From: Gari tellinella
Taxonomy: Eukaryota; Mollusca; Bivalvia; Cardiida; Psammobiidae
Direction of reading: 5' to 3'
DNA length: 64,000 nt
NCBI GenBank assembly: GCA_922989275.2
Contig: OV277872.1
Location: 33,273,619 to 33,337,618, forward strand
Both the position numbers and the translations under genes were made by a program. Shown one piece after another: positions 40,861-52,824 of the stretch; position 1 is the first letter of the stretch; every line of letters begins with the position of its first letter. The notes beneath the pieces were generated by a model. The model made no database searches, had not been told where the DNA came from, and worked only from the letters and a program-made list of their open reading frames with translations.

Positions 40861-41076
40861 CCGGCATAGCCCAGTGGGCTAACGGGTTGTGTTTTGCTCT
40901 CTCTGTCCCCGCCGGGTCCCGAGTTCTAATCCCACCAGAGCTCAAAATATTTTTATTATTGAAATGCATTTTTAAACAGAATTTTTTGTTCTAGACTTAT
41001 TCTTACCCGTCTAAGAGTTCGATATATATTTAAAAATTACTATTTTTAAGCTAAATCTGGTTGCGAGTCTCTTTAA
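40861..41076 (+). mobile_element. Family G element, truncated copy 3
   Basis: A box TAGCCCAGTGG at about 40866, B box GAGTTCTAATCCC at about 40920, the A-rich tail and the right TIR TCTGGTTGCGAGTCTCT-TTAA. The other TIR side is missing. Confidence 0.7.
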
Positions 41077-41126
41077 ATCATGTGACTGAATTCTCTATGA
41101 TGCGACTTTTCAAAATCATCTTGAAG

Positions 41127-41440
41127 ACGGTAGTAGCAGTAGCGGAAAAAGTGGAGGCGGTAATAGTAACAGTAGTAACAGAAATAGTTATAAGTAATAG
41201 TTTTATTATTGAAGTAGTAGAAGTGGTAGACGTAGTAGTAGTAGTGGTGGTGGTCGTAGTAGTAGTTATAGTAGTAGAAGTAGTGGTAGTAGTAGTAGTG
41301 GTAGTAGTAGTAGAAGTAGTAGTAGTAGTAGTAGTTGTTGTAGTAGTTGTATTAGTAGTACATGTAGTAGTAGTAATAGTAGTAGTAGTAGTAGTAATAC
41401 ATGTAGTACATGTAGTAGTAGAAGTAGTAGTAAAATCCAT
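41127..41440 (+). repeat. (TAG)n trinucleotide array
   Basis: Imperfect TAG/GTA repeats, densest at 41217-41434 with interruptions such as ACATGTAG. Long Val-rich and Thr-rich frames on the two strands come from the repeat. Confidence 0.92.
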
Positions 41441-41445
41441 CTTCT

Positions 41446-41830
41446 AGTTTATTATAGCCTATTAATCCTGAAAATTCAAGTGAACAATTCAAGTTTCGAA
41501 TTAAATATGACATTAATAGTTTACAATAGATTAAACAAAATACTCTGAACACACGGATCCTCTATGAGACATCTGCTCTGGGTCTATAGTGTTTCTACAT
41601 GATAAGTGTAAACTTGACAGGTTCACTGTACAAAATACATTGAATTTTACGCGTCACTATGGGTCACAGCTAGGGTTAATTTAAGTTGTAATGACGATTC
41701 TACGTCAGGTCAGATCAATCACTGTTTGACATATTATTACGATGTACAAACGCAATCCAGCAGTGCAGACTCATATCATAATTATGCAGTATAATGCCGC
41801 GTCTGGTCTGAGTCTACACTGTTTTCTAAC
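41446..41830. repeat. Decayed MITE remnants
   Basis: AATCCTGAAAATTCAAGTGAAC, AGACATCTGCTCTGGGTCTA and GTCTGGTCTGAGTCTACACT are diverged B-like pieces. Confidence 0.4.
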
Positions 41831-42429
41831 AGCATTTTCTATCAATCTAAAACAAATATATAAAACATAGAACAGCACTCTTTGAATGAAAAGTGGATTC
41901 ATCCATTCTCTTCTATTCTATTGTAATAAGGAATTTTTAGCAATGTACGTTTTATACTGCAATCAGAAGAGTGTTCTTTAAACGGTCATAAAACCTTAAA
42001 CAGACACGGTCGCCCGCTGTGTCTGGTGGTCTGAGTTGACATTCCGGATTGAATGTTTATTACACATACCCAAATACGACTTAAATGGAGTCACCAATTA
42101 GTGCAGTCATAAGCGGATGTAAATCCTCCGAATTTAGTGAATTTTGCATAGAACCACGAATTTAAAAAAAATCATTTTCTTTGTCACAATACACAAATAG
42201 TTTTAATCACATTGGCCCACTTGGATTTGGTTGGTTTAAAAGAATAAAAGCCATGTAAAGGAAACTACAAACATTCTAATGTATCGGTATATCAGTTATT
42301 TCTTGCTGTTTGCAAAATCCTGATCAGATGAAAAGTACGTAATCAAGGATCCACACTGTCTAAAAACCTTAGTCAGGAGTCGATCTGCACGATTATAACT
42401 TAAAAGACTGTTCCATGTGCTGTTGAAAT

Positions 42430-42500
42430 AAACTTACAACTACAACTATTACTACTACTATTTCTATTATTACTACTATTACTACTACTACTACTACTGA

Positions 42501-42535
<35 letters not shown>

Positions 42536-42910
42536 TTTCTAATGATACTACTAGTAATGCTACTACAACTACTACCACCACCTACACGACAAATATATTC
42601 TCAAATTTCTGATAAAATAACTACAACCACAACGATAACTACTACTACAACTACTATGAATGCTACTATTAAGAATGCTGCTACTTAGTACTACTGCTAC
42701 TGATATGACTGCTGATTTCTTCTACAACTACTACCACTACTACTACTACTACTTCTACTACTACTACAACAACAATTACTACAACTACTGCTTCTACAAC
42801 AACAACTACTACTAGTACTACTACTAAAACTACTACTATCACTACTACTACCACAACCATCTTCGCTACTACCATTGCTGCTGCTACCACTACAACAACT
42901 GTCACTACTT
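42430..42910 (+). repeat. (CTA)n trinucleotide array
   Basis: Imperfect CTA/ACT repeats, broken at 42588-42700. This is the reverse complement of the array at 41127-41440, about 1 kb away. Confidence 0.92.
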
Positions 42911-44900
42911 CCACTGTCAGCTTTTGTTTCCAACCTATTTTAGCAGAAAATAAAGCCAATTAGACTATAAATTGCCAACAACTTCTATTTTTATATAGAT
43001 TCATTCTACCATCTTGGAATATATCTGCTGCTTCTATATATTTCCTTCAGAAAAGTGTTATTATGTATCAAAATAATTGATTGGTTAACTTTTCAGTTTA
43101 TAAAAAAGCGTTCGAAATAAATTTCGCTTCTGCGAAAGCTAATTTACTCCGACCGAAGTAGCTGAATGCCCACATATTTTGCCGCTTGACTATTTTTTAA
43201 AATCATGTAATGCTAATGCATGTATTCCATCATATTCAAGTCTGTCAGCTTTTGTTTTAAACCTATTTGAGCAGAAAATAGAGCTGATTTGGCTTTTAAA
43301 TTTGCCAATAATGGCATTTTGATAGAGATTACGCCTACCATCTTGGAATAATTATCTGCTGTTTCAATATATTTCCTTCAGAAAAGTGTTATTATGTATC
43401 AAAATAATTGATCGGTTAACTTTTCGGTTTATAAAAAAGCGTTCGAAATAAATTTTGCTTCTGCGAAAGCTAATTTATTCTGACCGAAGAAGCTGAATGT
43501 CGACATATTTTGCCGCTTGACTATTTTTTAAAATCATGTAATGCTAATTCATGTATTCCATAATATTCTAGTCTGTCACTGTGTCAGCTTTTGTTTTAAA
43601 CCTATTTGAGCAGAAAATTGAGCTGATTTGGCTATTTAATTTGCCAATAATTGCATTTTTATAGAGATTACGCCTACCATCTTGGAATAATTATCTGCTG
43701 TTTCTATATATTTCCTTCAGAAAAGTGTTATTATGTATCAAAATAATTGATCGGTTAACTTTTCGGTTTATAAAAAAGCGTTCGAAATAAAATTTGCTTC
43801 TGCGAAAGCTAATTTACTCCGACCAAAGAAGCTGAATGTCGACATATTTTGCCGCTTGACTATTTTTTAAAATCATGTAATGCTTATTCATTTATTCCAT
43901 AATATTCAAGTCTGTCACTGTGTCAGCTTTTGTTTTAAACCTATTTGAGCAGAAAATTGAGCTGATTTGGCTATCTAATTTGCCAATAATTGCATTTTTA
44001 TAGAGATTACGCCTACCATCTTGGAATAATTATCTGCTGTTTCTATATATATTTCCTACAGAAAAGTGTTATTATGTATGAAAATAATTGATCAGTTAAC
44101 TTTTCGGTTTATAAAAAAGCGTTCGAAATAAATTTTGCTTCTGCGATAGCTAATTTACTCCGACCGAAGAAGCTGAATGTCGACATATTTTGCTGCTTGA
44201 CTATTTTTTAAAATCATGTAATGCTAATTCATGTATTCCATAATATTCAAGTCTGTCACTGTGTCAGCTTTTGTTTTAAACCTATTTGAGCAGAAAATTG
44301 AGCTGATTTGGCTATTTAATTTGCCAATAATTGCATTTTTTTAGAGATTACGCCTACCATATTGGAATAATTATCTGCTGTTGCTATATATTTCCTTCAG
44401 AAAAGTGTTATTATGTATCAAAATAATTGATCGGTTAACTTTTCGGTGTTTAAAAAAGAGTTCGAAATAAATTTCGCTTCTGCGAAAGCTAATTTATTCC
44501 GACTGAAGAAGCTGAATGTAGACATATTTTGCCGCTTGACTATTTTTTAAAATCATGTAATTCTAATGCATGGTTATCATAATATTCAAGTCTGTCAGCT
44601 TTTGTTTTAAACCTATTTGAGCAGAAAATAGAGCTGATTTGGCTATTTAATTTGCCAATAATTGCATTTTTATAGAGATAACGCCTACCATCTTGGAATA
44701 ATTATCTGCTGTTTCTATATATTTCCTTCAGAAAAGTGTTATTATGTATCAAAATAATTGATCGGTTAACTTTTCGGTGTTTAAAAAAGCATTCGAAATA
44801 AATTTCGCTCCTGCAAAAACTAATTTACTCCGACCGAAGAAGCTGAATATCGACATATTTTGCTGCTTGACTATTTTTTAAAATCATGTAATGCAAATGC

Positions 44901-44934
44901 AGGAACGTAGATTATAGATCTAATCTATGTTCCT
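44901..44934. repeat. Palindrome inside satellite unit (1 of 4)
   Basis: AGGAACGTAGATTA-TAGATC-TAATCTATGTTCCT, 14-bp arms with one mismatch. The same insert is at 45259-45292, 46957-46990 (perfect arms) and 48322-48355. Confidence 0.9.
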
Positions 44935-45258
44935 GATCATATTCAAGTCTGTCAGCTTTTGTTTTAAACCTATTTGATCAGAAAATAGAGCTTTTTTGCA
45001 ATGTAAATTGACAATAATTGCATTTTTATAGAGATTACGCCTACCATCTTGGAATAATTATTTGCTGTTTCTATATATATTTCCTTCAGAAAAGTGTTAT
45101 TATGTATCAAAATAATTGATCGGTTAACTTTTCGGTGTTTAAAAAAGCGTTCGAAATAAATTTCGCTCCTGCGAAAACTAATTTACTCCGACCGAAGAAG
45201 CTGAATATCGACATATTTTGCTGCTTGACTATTTTTTAAAATCATGTAATGCAAATGC

Positions 45259-45292
45259 AGGAACGTAGATTATAGATCTAATCTATGTTCCT
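45259..45292. repeat. Palindrome inside satellite unit (2 of 4)
   Basis: Same sequence as the insert at 44901. Confidence 0.9.
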
Positions 45293-46956
45293 GATCATAT
45301 TCAAGTCTGTCAGCTTTTGTTTTAAACCTATTTGAGCAGAAAATAGAGCTTTTTTTGCAATGTAAATTGACAATAATTGCATTTTTATAGAGATTACGCC
45401 TACCATCTTGGAATACTTATCTGCTATTTCTATATATATTTCCTTCAGAAAAGTGTTATTATGTATGAAAATAATTGATCGGTTCACTTTTCGGTTTATA
45501 AAAAAGCGTTCGAAATAAATGTTGCTTCTGCGATAGCTAATTTACTCCGACCGAAGAAGCTGAATGTCGACATATTTTGCCGCTTGACTATTTTTTAAAA
45601 TCATGTAATGCTAATTCATTTATTCCATAATATTCAAGTCTGTCACTGTGTCAGCTTTTGTTTTAAACCTATTTGAGCAGAAAATTGAGCTGATTTGGCT
45701 ATTTAATTTGCCAATAATTGCATTTTTATAGAGATTACGCCTACCATCTTGGAATAATTATCTGCTGTTTCTATATATTTCCTTCAGAAAAGTGTTATTA
45801 TGTATCAAAATAATTGATCGGTTAACTTTTCGGTTTATAAAAAAGCGTTCGAAATAAATTTCGCTTCTGCGAAAGCTAATTTACTCCGACCGAAGAAGCT
45901 GAATGTCGACATATTTTGCCGCTTGACCATTTTTTAAAATCATGTAATGATAATGCATGTTTATCATAATTTTCAAGTCTGTCAGCTTTTGTTTTAAACC
46001 TATTTGAGCAGATAATTGAGCTGATTTGGCTATTTAATTTGCCAATAATTGCATTTTTATAGAGATAATGCCTACCATCTTGGAATAATTATCTGCTGTT
46101 TCTATATATTTCCTTCAGAAAAGTGGTATTATGTATCAAAATAATTGATCGGTTAACTTTTCGGTGTTTAAAAAAGCGTTCGAAATAAATTTCGCTCCTG
46201 CGAAAGCTAATTTACTCCGACCGAAGAAGCTGAATGTCGACATATTTTGCCGCTTGACTATTTTTTAAAATCATGTAATGCTAATTGATGTATTCCATAA
46301 TATTCAAGTCTGTCACTGTGTCAGCTTTGGTTTTAAACCTATTTGAGCAGAAAATTGAGCTGATTTGGCTATTTAATTTGCCAATAATTGCATTTTTATA
46401 GAGATAACGCCTACCATCTTGGAATAATTATCTGCTGTTGCTATATATTTCCTTCAGAAAAGTGTTATTATGTATCAAAATAATTGATCGGTTAACTTTT
46501 CGGTTTATAAAAAAGCGTTCGAAATAAATTTCGCTTCTGCGAAAGCTAATTTACTCCGACCGAAGAAGCTGAATGTCGACATATTTTGCCGCTTGACTAT
46601 TTTTTAAAATCATGTAATGTTAATGCATGTTTATCATAATATTCAAGTCTGTCAGCTTTTTTTTAAACCTATTTGAGCAGAAAATTGAGCTGATTTGGCT
46701 ATTTTATTTGCCAATAATTGCATTTTTACAGAGATAACGCCTACCATCTTTGAATAATTATCTGCTGTTTCTATATATTTCCTTCAGAAAAGTGTTATTA
46801 TGTATCAAAAAAATTGATGGGTTAACTTTTCGGTGTTTAAAAAAGAGTTCGAAATAAATTTCGCTCCTGCGAAAGCTAATTTACTCCGACCGAAGAAGCT
46901 GAATGTCGACATATTTTGCTGCTTGACTATTTTTTAAAATCATGTAATGCAAATGC

Positions 46957-46990
46957 AGGAACGTAGATTATAGATCTAATCTACGTTCCT
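46957..46990. repeat. Palindrome inside satellite unit (3 of 4)
   Basis: The right arm reads TAATCTACGTTCCT, so the arms pair perfectly; probably the ancestral form. Confidence 0.9.
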
Positions 46991-48321
46991 GATAATATTC
47001 ATGTCTGTCAGCTTTTGTTTTAAACTTATTTGAGCAGAAAATAGAGCTTTTTTTGCAATGTAAATTGCGATTATTGCATTTTTATAGAGATTCAGCCTAC
47101 CATCTTGGAATAATTATCTGCTGTTTCTATATATATTTCCTACAGAAAAGTGTTATTATGTATGAAAATAATTGATTGGTTAACTTTTCGGTTTATAAAA
47201 AAGCGTTCGAAATAAATTTTGCTTCTGCGATAGCTAATTTACTCCGACCGAAGAAGCTGAATGTCGACATATTTTGCTGCTTGACTATTTTTTAAAATCA
47301 TGTAATGCTAATTCATGTATTCCATAATATTCAAGTCTGTCACTGTGTCAGCTTTTGTTTTAAACCTATTTGAGCAGAAAATTGAGCTGATTTGGCTATA
47401 TAATTTGCCAATTCATGTAATTGCATTTTTTTAGAGATTACGCCTACCATCTTGGAATAATTATCTGCTGTTGCTATATATTTCCTTCAGAAAAGTGTTA
47501 TTATGTATCAAAATAATTAATCAGTTAACTTTTCGGTTTATAAAAAAGCGTTCGAAATAAATTTTGCTTCTGCGAAAGCTAATTTATTCTGACCGAAGAA
47601 GCTAAATGTCGACATAATTTGCCGCTTGACCATTTTTTAAAATCATGTAATGCTAATGCATGTTTATCATAATATTCAAGTCTGTCAGCTTTTGTTTTAA
47701 ACCTATTTGAGCAGAAAATAGAGCTGATTTGGCTATTTAATTTGCCAATAATTGCATTTTTATAGAGATAACGCCTACCATCTTGGAATAATTATCTGCT
47801 GTTTCTATATATTTCCTTCAGAAAAGTGGTATTATGTATCAAAATAATTGATCGGTTCACTTTTCGGTGTTTAAAAAAGCGTTCGAAATAAATTTTGCTC
47901 CTGCGAAAGCTAATTTACTCCGACCGAAGAAGCTGAATATCGACATATTTTGCTGCTTGACTATTTTTTAAAATCTTGTAATGCTAATGCATGTTTATCA
48001 TAATATTCAAGTCTGTCAGCTTTTGTTTTAAACCTATTTGATCAGAAAATTGAGCTGATTTGGCTATTTAATTTGCCAATAATTGCATTTTTATAGAGAT
48101 AACGCCTACCATCTTGGAATAATTATCTGCTGTTTCTATATATTTCCTTCAGAAAAGTGTTATTATGTATCAAAATAATTGATCGGTTAACTTTTCGGTG
48201 TTTAAAAAAGCGTTCGAAATAAATTTCGCTCCTGCGAAAGCTAATTTACTCCGACCGAAGAAGCTGAATGTCGACATATTTTGCTGCTTGACTATTTTTT
48301 AAAATCATGTAATGCAAATGC

Positions 48322-48355
48322 AGGAACGTAGATTATAGATCTAATCTATGTTCCT
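48322..48355. repeat. Palindrome inside satellite unit (4 of 4)
   Basis: Same mismatch as the first two inserts. Confidence 0.9.
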
Positions 48356-48883
48356 GATAATATTCAAGTCTGTCAGCTTTTGTTTTAAACCTATTTGAGC
48401 AGAAAATAGAGCTTTTTTTGCAATGTAAATTGCGATTATTGCATTTTTATAGAGATTCAGCCTACCATCTTGGAATATATATGCTGTTTCTATATATTTC
48501 CTTCAGAAAAAGTGTTATTTCAAAAAAGTTATCGGTTAACCAATAAATCATTAAATGCATTTTTATCGAGAATCGGCCTACCATCTTTAAGGGAATTTTC
48601 TGCTGTTACTATATTTCATTTTTTAGGGTAAATCTTCTTTCACCATATGCTAAACTTTGTTCAGTATTATATGACATATTGTAGACTTGATATTTTAGTT
48701 GTTTGTATATCTATATCCATAGTTTGAAGCTTTGTACGAGTTATACCGGTACATATTCGAGTTCCGATTTGTACCAGTGTCAGCGGCACAACTCTCAATT
48801 GTATCAGATTCTTTTGCTATATTGAACCTGTTAAAAATTGCTAGTCTAGAAATCTATACTCCTGATTTTTTAATCATTCTGTT

Positions 48884-48922
48884 CAGAGACTTTAAAAGCC
48901 AGAGACTCTTTTAAAGTCTCTG
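48884..48922. repeat. Short inverted repeat
   Basis: CAGAGACTTTAAAAG and CTTTTAAAGTCTCTG with a 9-bp spacer. The 60-codon plus frame here is not a gene. Confidence 0.85.
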
Positions 48923-49439
48923 TTCAGTTAAATTATTACATGATTATCATCTGAAAACAGAATAAGTTTATGTATTTTTGTGCGTGGTCCGATAGAGAAA
49001 AAAAAATGGCGGCTTAAACAATGTGATTTAGCGGTATACTGTATAATAGCTATCGCTTATCAGATTAAACGAAACTAATTCTCTCAACCAATCAGATTTT
49101 GGCAAATTATAGAAGCGCAAAGCGAATCGAATCGCCTATAATTAATCGCGTTAATCGAATCGCAAGCGAATCGCCATCGAATTGCCATCGAATTGCCATC
49201 GAATCGCAAAAATTGTTAATTTAATAAGGTTCAGTACTGTAGAAGCGCCTTTAAGCGAATATGATTTATTCATCCGCTGAAGAAAATAGTTCAAATTTTA
49301 TATTCTAGAACATGATAGCTTAAAACAGACTGAAAGTAAAGCAGAATGCGCCTTAGGGCGCATTCTGCTTTACTTTCAACCTGCTTTAAGTAGTTACCTA
49401 TCTTCAATACTAGAAATATGCTATCAGGTAAAGGGTTAA

Positions 49440-49964
49440 GATTGGAATTCTATGCGTTGCTTTACTTAAGAAACATTGATATAAGGGCCAAAGAACTTGG
49501 ATCCTGATCAGACGCCGCATCATTCATTCATTCATTCATGTATTTCTCTTCATTGTACAACACATCAGTAATTATATACCGTGCCTTTAATAAATTTGTA
49601 CACTACCACTCTAATTAGAGTTATAAGAGACTACAAACAAGCAACATTAAAACAACATGTCAACTATCATACACATATTCAACGTATTAGACCTTGCATA
49701 TGTTGTTTGTAGATTGTATTGATAGGCATGAGTGCGATCTGACCCAGCGTAAATCAGCCAGTTTTCATAGAAATTCCGATAGAAAAAGGCATTGATTGTC
49801 TACTATAGGAAACTTATCAGTGGTCGCCTTTGGCAGGTTAGAGCTATAAACATAACCTTATTCCAGCCATAATATCATCTGTTTGAAAAGAGTTGATTAC
49901 ATTTTTCAAAAATTAGTTTCATCGTTTTATTATGATTATGATGAAAGGCTGGATACGGTGCGAA
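49440..49964. other. Mostly featureless; (ATTC)n and a hairpin remnant
   Basis: AACTTGGATCCTGATCAGACGCCGCAT at about 49495 is one C-type arm that runs into CATTCATTCATTCATTCATG. The rest is unrecognised. Confidence 0.5.
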
Positions 49965-50030
49965 ACAGTTTAGCTCCAGATCAGACACCGAGAAACTCGG
50001 CGTTTGATCTGTATCCAAACTGTATAAATC
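49965..50030. repeat. Isolated C-type hairpin
   Basis: GAAACAGTTTAGCTCCAGATC, AGACACCGAGAAACTCGGCG and TTTGATCTGTATCCAAACTG. Confidence 0.65.
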
Positions 50031-50464
50031 TATAAACCTGTCAAATTGCGACCGGTCGAAGAAGGGGAATTACTCGGTTAATTGATAACAGATATGGCAT
50101 TGAGACTGGAAAAAATCTTCTCAGACATATTACGTCATTTGGACGGTCTGGTCAATTTAATAAATATATGCCTACCGAACGACGCCGCTGCGAAAACTTA
50201 TTCGGTACAGAATCGGACTTTGAGGCTGCAGGTCGAGGGTTTGATTCCAAACCGATGGCTTTAAAAACTGTCTAATCAGGTTCTACACTGTTTTCTTATA
50301 GGATATGTCTGCCATGAGATTTGCATTCTTTCCTTGGAAAACTGTTCCTTATTCTTTTAACCAATGTAATACATTTGCAGCTCAGATAAAATATATTTAT
50401 AGTGGATCATACTATAATGAATATTCAGCGAGAGATGGCTTAAATAGTGAACTCAAACTTTTCT
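50031..50464. other. No recognisable feature
   Basis: Unique-looking; 60- and 114-codon plus frames overlap the next MITE or lack homology. Confidence 0.4.
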
Positions 50465-50717
50465 TTAACCAAATACCCCATAGCCTGTTTCTAATTTTGA
50501 AGATGTATGATCACTTAAAGCATGTTGAAAGTAAAGCAGAATGCGCCTTAAGGCGCATTCTGTTTTACTTTCAGCCTGTTTTAAGATTAGTATCTGCTAG
50601 AATATGGAAACTATTACTTATGATTTTTATTTTTGACAGTATGAATTGAAACTATTTTCTTCAGGAGACGAATTGATCAAATGTGTAAAAAGGCGTATTT
50701 ATGGGGAAAAGGGTTAA
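50465..50717 (+). mobile_element. Family A MITE, full length
   Basis: TTAA-CCAAATACCCCATAGCC to TATGGGGAAAAGGG-TTAA; hairpin at about 50513-50584. Confidence 0.88.
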
Positions 50718-50847
50718 GAGGCAGTAATAGCTAGACTTTATGTATGATGGGCGTGTATGTTTCAAGTCAAATAACAGCTGTTATTTCCTGAAATCTACCA
50801 TCGCTATAGCCAACAATGGTCCCATTCAGATACACTGTACCATAAAG

Positions 50848-50942
50848 AAGACGCTACTTTTCCCCGTTTAAACGCAACTGAAACGCAAGCACAGTGCAAT
50901 AAAATGTAGAATATTACAACTTTTGGAAATTTCTGACTATCT
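50848..50942 (+). mobile_element. Family E fragment (left part)
   Basis: GCTACTTTTCCCCGTTTAAACGC, GTAGAATATTACAACTTTTGG and TTTCTGACTATC; it stops just before E copy 7. Confidence 0.7.
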
Positions 50943-50946
50943 AATA

Positions 50947-51192
50947 CAGTGAAGAATCTGTTATTCTTTCCCGTTTAAACGCAAACGTACGCAAACGCAT
51001 AGCACTAAAACGTAGAAAAGAACAACTTTTGGACAATTCTGATATTACATGTTTATCTTGGTGGCAAACAGTTTTGAGCCTGATCAGACGCCGGGTTACC
51101 CGGCGTCTGATCTGGCTCCAAACTGTTTGTATGGGAAATAATAGTTTTAGCGTAAACGCGTTTATTGGGAAAGAATAACAGATTCTCCACTG
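50947..51192 (+). mobile_element. Family E MITE, 246 bp, copy 7
   Basis: TA at 50945-50946 and 51193-51194; TTTTGAGCC and TGTATGG variants around the hairpin. Confidence 0.92.
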
Positions 51193-51518
51193 TATGCCCC
51201 ATCGATATGATTAATCGGGGGATTTATTGTTTTACATGTACCACTGTCTGTACACATGTCCGTCCGTCAATCCGTCCGTTCGTCCGTCCCACACATACAA
51301 TACATACTTTGTCTGGCTAAGTCCTCCTACAGTTTTCAAGCTACAACCTTATAATTTGGCAGAATATTTTGCACATATACCATAGATGTGCATGTGAAAA
51401 GGATTTGATCTGCTTTAATTTTTCACAAAATTACAGACAGTTGAACGTAACCTTTTTTCCCGGCGAGGGCATCAGATTTGTCTTATGGACAAAGCCATCC
51501 TTCTAGTTACATACATGT

Positions 51519-51632
51519 ATGAGTGGCAAACAGTTTGACGCCTGATCAGACGCCGGGTCTGACCAGGCGGCAAACTGTTTGCAATGGAAATAAAGGTGTC
51601 AGCGTAAACGTGCTTGTTGGGAATCAACTGTA
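51519..51632 (+). mobile_element. Family E remnant with shortened hairpin
   Basis: GGCAAACAGTTTGACGCCTG-ATCAGACGCCGGG-TCTGACCAGGCGGCAAACTG; the tip and part of one arm are deleted. GCGTAAACGTGCTTGTTGGG follows. Confidence 0.7.
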
Positions 51633-52092
51633 GCAGACTTTGTGTTTTCATTGAGATAGACAAGCAATACCAACCAAAGGGCGCTCCAGAAGAAATCAAT
51701 TTATACATTGAATATCTATGAACCAAAGTCTCCTTTTTTGCACACCCCTTTACCTGTAGGTTCCTTTCACAACGTTCGTTTCGATGAAAATCAATTTCAT
51801 TTTTTCTTTCAAAATGAGCGTTGGGCATGATTAGATCCTTTCAATGTAATGCTGTTTTCTATTTAATCCTGTTGAACTAACTTTCTTTGACGTAATGCAT
51901 AGATCATTCGCCAAGCAAAGGTAAACAGGTTCGAAAGTAAATACAAGTTTTGGTCCAGATTTAACTATAACCAAAGAAAGATCAAGATTCAATCTATTTT
52001 GTCTGCCATTTTGTAGGCATTGATCGTAAAATCAAAACAACCATGATCAAAGTCCATGTCACGAAAACTTTAAACTCTCAGTTGTGTAGCTA
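51633..52092. other. No recognisable feature
   Basis: A 118-codon minus frame (51472-51828) starts in this spacer but ends inside the E remnant; not supported as a gene. Confidence 0.45.
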
Positions 52093-52338
52093 CCATTTAC
52101 CCCATAGCCTGTTTCTAGTATTCAAGTTATTTGACCACTTAAAGCAGGTTGAACGTAAAGTAGAATGTGCCATCAGGCGCCTTCTGCTTTACGTTCAACC
52201 TGCTTTAAGCTCTAACCTGCTAGAATAAAGAAAACATTCCTTATGCTACATTTTGATGACTATAAATTGGAAATATTTTCTTCAGCGGAGGAATAAACTA
52301 AATGCGCTACAAGTCGCTTCTATTGGGGATATGATTAA
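52093..52338 (+). mobile_element. Family A MITE, diverged ends
   Basis: CATTTACCCCATAGCCTG to TCTATTGGGGATATGATTAA. The hairpin at about 52138-52209 has GTGCCATCAGGCGC. Confidence 0.8.
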
Positions 52339-52575
52339 AACAGACATATCCTGGGCCTATATTCTTTTATATAACGCATTTGAGATAAGTTTGATATAGT
52401 TCTCAAGCTTTTGATTGGTTAGATTTGGCCATTATTCATTTTTACTATTTATTTTGACAAGCTTTCGAGTAAATCGGCGTCTTCTCTATATGAAAACTAT
52501 TTGACAATCAGATGATCGTTTCTGAATGAATATGCAAATGCAGCAACTTTGAGCATTGTCGCATACGACATATTA

Positions 52576-52821
52576 CAGTGGAGAATCTGTTATTCTTTCC
52601 CGTTTAAACGCAAACGTACGCAAACGCAAAACACTAAAACGTAGAAAAGAACAACTTTTGGACAATTCTGATAATTCTTGTTTATCTTGGTGGCAAACAG
52701 TTTGGAGCCTGATCAGACGCCGGGTTACCCGGCGTCTGATCTGGCTCCAAACTGTTTGCACTGCAAATAATAGTTTTAGCGTAAACGCGTTTATTGGGAA
52801 AGAATAGCAGATTCTCCACTG
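52576..52821 (+). mobile_element. Family E MITE, 246 bp, copy 8
   Basis: TA at 52574-52575 and 52822-52823. Its right end has GAATAGCAG instead of GAATAACAG. Confidence 0.92.
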
Positions 52822-52824
52822 TAC

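Larger units (their letters stand above)
42916..48625 (+). repeat. Satellite array, 17 units of about 330-358 bp
   Basis: Counting GTCAGCTTTTG anchors gives units starting at 42916, 43244, 43583, 43922, 44263, 44594, 44951, 45309, 45650, 45981, 46320, 46651, 47007, 47347, 47684, 48015 and 48372. Steps cluster at about 331, 339-341 and 356-358 bp. Conserved blocks include GAGATTACGCCTACCATCTT, GAAAAGTGTTATTATGTATC, GCGTTCGAAATAAATTTCGC and CTCCGACCGAAGAAGCTGAA. The 339-341 class carries an extra ACTGTGTC; the 357 class carries a 34-bp palindrome. First and last units are diverged. Confidence 0.95.
40488..49239. mobile_element. Element X: 8.75-kb TA-flanked TIR element containing a satellite array
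   Basis: The first and last 24 bases are perfect inverted repeats starting CAGTACTGAACCTTATTAAA. TA lies at 40486-40487 and 49240-49241, and the host A sequence is restored by removing the element plus one TA. Inside each end, 34 bp made of GCCATCGAATT units (40522-40555 and 49173-49206) are in direct, not inverted, orientation. The interior holds a truncated G element, (TAG)n, decayed MITEs, (CTA)n and 17 satellite units. I found no transposase frame. It probably began as a pogo/mariner-type non-autonomous element that grew by satellite expansion and nested insertion. Confidence 0.85.
40471..49439 (-). mobile_element. Family A MITE split by element X
   Basis: TTAA-CCCGTTCCCGA at the left and GAAGCGCCTTTAAGCG...ATCAGGTAAAGGG-TTAA at the right join across 40486 / 49241. 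Together they give the normal A sequence seen at 15267 (CCCATAGAAGTGCC). The A hairpin is at about 49318-49390. Confidence 0.85.

Noticed and set aside
41061..41447. 128-codon Val-rich frame and 120-codon Thr-rich frame on opposite strands
   Set aside because: Both are translations of the (TAG)n microsatellite; the same holds for the frames in 42393-42959.
42916..48625. Regularly spaced repeats resembling a CRISPR array
   Set aside because: Units are about 340 bp and nearly identical throughout, without short repeats and unique spacers; this is a eukaryotic satellite.
52556..52807. Recurrent 60-95 codon frames with similar sequence at many loci (e.g. 32406, 35867, 52556, 62919)
   Set aside because: All are the two strands of the 246-bp family E element; sharing is due to the repeat, not to a gene family.
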